A stretch of DNA of 64,000 nucleotides from the NCBI RefSeq assembly GCF_013426915.1, contig NZ_AP023182.1, positions 1,116,001 to 1,180,000 of the forward strand. The letters are read 5' to 3'. Source of the stretch: Paraburkholderia sp. PGU19. Lineage in GTDB: Bacteria > Pseudomonadota > Gammaproteobacteria > Burkholderiales > Burkholderiaceae. The translations under genes were made by a program, and so were the position numbers. Positions within the stretch are counted from its first letter, which is position 1; each line of letters starts with the position of its first letter. The notes beneath the pieces are model-generated. The model had not been told where the DNA came from. It was given only the letters and a program-made list of their open reading frames with translations, and searched no databases. Of the stretch, positions 62,229-64,000 are shown in pieces.

Positions 62229-62721
62229 CGTCGACACTGTCAAGTAAGCCGGTAAGCAGACTAACGATCGAAGCTGCAGATAGGCGACGAATACAGGATG
62301 AATTCCGCGGCGACAGTTGCACCTTAACGCAGCTTAACCTCAGTACAACCAGTCTAAACGGTGCACTGTCTGATCAGCTCCAAAGATGATGTTGCGCCTA
62401 CCGTTGGCACAGGAAATGTAGACAACAGAATCGGCGAGCATCGCGCCCCTTGACTGGGGGCGCGATGCTCGCCGATCACATGGGTGCACACCAGGTCGCG
62501 CCGGGTGGGGTCCACGCCCTCCCGTGTGGCAATGACCGAGGCCATTTCCAGTCACCGAGCGATGAGCCAGTGTGCTTCATCCAAGCAGTTGTGATTGGAT
62601 AGTTGCCGCTGCGACGGAGGAGATACTCCGTTTCATTCGTATGAGCGGCCGCTTCCTGGAATCAGCAAGTTATTGGAGGCCGGATGGTGTCACAAGCCGT
62701 TCCCGTCCTGCCTCCCGTCGA
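62229..62721. other. intergenic region with long hairpin
   Basis: Contains two TTAA motifs with a 10-bp period (62324-62337, CTTAACGCAGCTTAAC) and the long hairpin described separately. A minus-strand stretch (about 62450-62545: SVIATREGVDPTRRDLVCTH) looks like a short gene fragment of unknown family. Confidence 0.4.
62430..62476. repeat. perfect 20-bp inverted repeat, 7-base loop
   Basis: The arms 62430-62449 (starting ATCGGCGAGC) and 62457-62476 (ending GCTCGCCGAT) are exact inverted copies around TTGACTG. The stem is very GC-rich. No T-run follows on either side. Lies between the DUF4148 gene and the 3' end of the convergent kinase gene. Confidence 0.85.
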
Positions 62722-64000
62722 CTAGCGTATAGGCAAAGGCAACCCGACGCGCACACCGAAGCCCTTACCATCGGTTCCGCCCGTGTACTCCAGCTTCCCG
62801 CGCAATTGGGCCACGATGCGAGCGACGATTGACAGGCCCAACCCGCTTCCTTTCTCGACGTGGTTCGCGCCACGAAAGAAGCGGTCGTGCAGGCGTGACA
62901 GGTTCTCCTTCGCGACACCAGGGCCGTCGTCTCGCACCTCTAAAAATATCGTGTCGGCGTCGCGCCAGGTCGCGATTTCTATGCGCCCCCGCACGCGCCC
63001 GTATTTGATTGCATTGTCGACGAGATTGTCAAGCAGTATCCGCACCAGCGCCGGCGACGCACACACGGTGGTCGCTCCATCGGCCCGCAGCGTCAGCGAC
63101 ATCTGCTTGTGGTCCGCATGGGCATGCTGGTCGACGATGCATGCTTTGGCCATGTCCGCGAGATCAACCCGCGCACTGGGAAGCGGCGTGCTTTCCTCAA
63201 GCCGCGCCAGCGCGAGCAACTGGTCGGCCAGGTGCGTGCTTCGGTCCACGGCTTCCACCACGCGCTGCATGGCGCGACGCTGACGTTCCGGATCACCCGC
63301 GGTGAGCGCGACTTGTGCCTGGACCTTGATCGCGGCGAGCGGGGTCTTGAGTTCGTGCGCCGCGTCGCCGGTAAACGCGCGCTCGCGATCGAGCGACCGG
63401 CGCAGACGTTGCAACAGCGTATTGAGCGCAGCGACGAGCGGAAAAACCTCGTCGGGAACGCCCTTGACCGCGATGGCATCGAGACTGTCGGGGGATCGCG
63501 CCTCGATCGCCTCCGACAGCGTGCGCAAGGGTGTCAGGCTCCTGCCGATCGCAAACCAGACCAGCATGGCCAGCACGGGCAACGCGAACGCGAGTGGGCG
63601 GGCGATGCGCTGCGCGACCATCGAGGATAGCTCTGAGCGATGCGTGCGCTGCTCGAAGATTCTCACGGTACGGCCGCGCGCAGCATCGCCAAGCACGTAG
63701 ACGCGCCACTTCGCATCGTCGACCCGCAGCAGGCCGGATGCGTCGGCCGGACGTGCCGGCAGGCCGAGCGAGGACAGGCCGGTGCTGGCGGCCAGTACCC
63801 GTCCGTCTGCAGCAGTTACCTCGTACAGCAGCCGCATTGACGCATCGTTGTCTCCGTCGTCGTCGCGAGGCGTGAGGCTCGCGCCTGCAAAAACCGGCAG
63901 ATCGCGCACGTCGAGCACGAGTAGCGCACGGGCAACCTGTTCGATACGTGTTTCGTCCCATTCCTCGACTTCATGGATTGCCTGGTGATAGCTCGAATAT
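62722..64000 (-). CDS. sensor histidine kinase, QseC/PmrB type (5' end outside window)
   Basis: The frame is open to the window end, so the N terminus with its first membrane span is missing; about 426 codons are visible. The periplasmic part (EQVARALLVLDVRDLPVFAG, EVTAADGRVLAASTGLSSLG) is the QseC-like sensor loop. A membrane span (ARPLAFALPVLAMLVWFAIG) leads into a HAMP linker (SLTPLRTLSEAIEARSPDSL), HisKA with GDAAHELKTPLAAIKVQAQ, N box LLDNLVDNAIKYG, G1 VRDDGPGVAKENL and G2 GSGLGLSIVARIVAQL. All kinase motifs are intact. QseC/PmrB kinases pair with an OmpR-family regulator, expected just upstream outside this window. Confidence 0.9.
   Translation of the reverse strand, partial: YSSYHQAIHEVEEWDETRIEQVARALLVLDVRDLPVFAGASLTPRDDDGDNDASMRLLYEVTAADGRVLAASTGLSSLGLPARPADASGLLRVDDAKWRVYVLGDAARGRTVRIFEQRTHRSELSSMVAQRIARPLAFALPVLAMLVWFAIGRSLTPLRTLSEAIEARSPDSLDAIAVKGVPDEVFPLVAALNTLLQRLRRSLDRERAFTGDAAHELKTPLAAIKVQAQVALTAGDPERQRRAMQRVVEAVDRSTHLADQLLALARLEESTPLPSARVDLADMAKACIVDQHAHADHKQMSLTLRADGATTVCASPALVRILLDNLVDNAIKYGRVRGRIEIATWRDADTIFLEVRDDGPGVAKENLSRLHDRFFRGANHVEKGSGLGLSIVARIVAQLRGKLEYTGGTDGKGFGVRVGLPLPIR

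Noticed and set aside
1..64000. CRISPR arrays, tRNA, rRNA or riboswitches
   Set aside because: No regularly spaced direct repeats, no cloverleaf-like or conserved rRNA sequence and no recognisable riboswitch motif were seen by eye.

Overview
The window looks like accessory DNA of a Burkholderiaceae bacterium, most likely Paraburkholderia, Caballeronia or Burkholderia. The evidence is the high GC content, two DUF4148 proteins, a DUF2242 lipoprotein, a Tat-exported HiPIP, IS1182- and ISKra4-type elements, and a large number of broken genes. There is no rRNA, tRNA, replication gene or core housekeeping cluster. A megaplasmid, chromid or genomic island is therefore likelier than core chromosome.

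Layout. 1-10.7 kb is a patchwork of short genes and debris carrying four different toxin-antitoxin modules: RelE/ParE with Phd, RES with Xre/ParS, TumE with TumA, and CcdAB. Several have clear palindromic operators. It also holds an SH3-domain secreted protein, a BamE-like lipoprotein and a dead ISKra4 transposase. 11-16 kb holds a SWIM zinc-finger protein next to a SNF2-family helicase, then a UPF0149 protein and a decayed copy of a gene found intact at 7.75 kb. 17-26.4 kb holds a PAP2-type phosphatase, a DUF2242 lipoprotein, a PAS hybrid kinase, a 1219-residue CheB-CheR-PAS-kinase-receiver fusion and a HiPIP. 27.7-30.1 kb holds an unknown protein and a secreted Asp-box (sialidase-fold) protein.

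30.5-40.5 kb is the metabolic highlight: seven genes on the minus strand, in the order LysR regulator, 832-residue double CaiB/BaiF CoA-transferase, Pot-type ABC importer (ATPase, binding protein, two permeases), GMC alcohol dehydrogenase. The CoA-transferase has the length, the two-domain build and the single second-domain aspartate (Asp597) expected of the DMSP lyase DddD. The GMC enzyme fits a DddA-like 3-hydroxypropionate oxidase. I read this as an import-and-cleavage cluster for dimethylsulfoniopropionate or a close betaine analogue.

40.6-49.2 kb holds a frameshifted IS1182-family element, a BON-domain scrap, an NlpC/P60 lipoprotein, a probable truncated group II intron, an orphan ArsA ATPase and a thiolase. 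49.6-57.8 kb holds small secreted proteins, a solitary Rieske protein in a three-gene unit, a DUF3047 protein and several pseudogenes (Crp-like, AraC-like, Cache domain, IS30). 58.2-64 kb holds a CadR-like MerR regulator divergent from a bacterial MtrA-like corrinoid-protein homologue with an added cysteine-rich N terminus. It continues with an AhpD-fold protein, a DUF4148 protein and a QseC/PmrB-type sensor kinase cut by the window end. Pairs of TTAA half-sites with an 11-bp period lie upstream of three secreted or envelope genes and may be targets of an OmpR-family regulator such as that kinase's partner.
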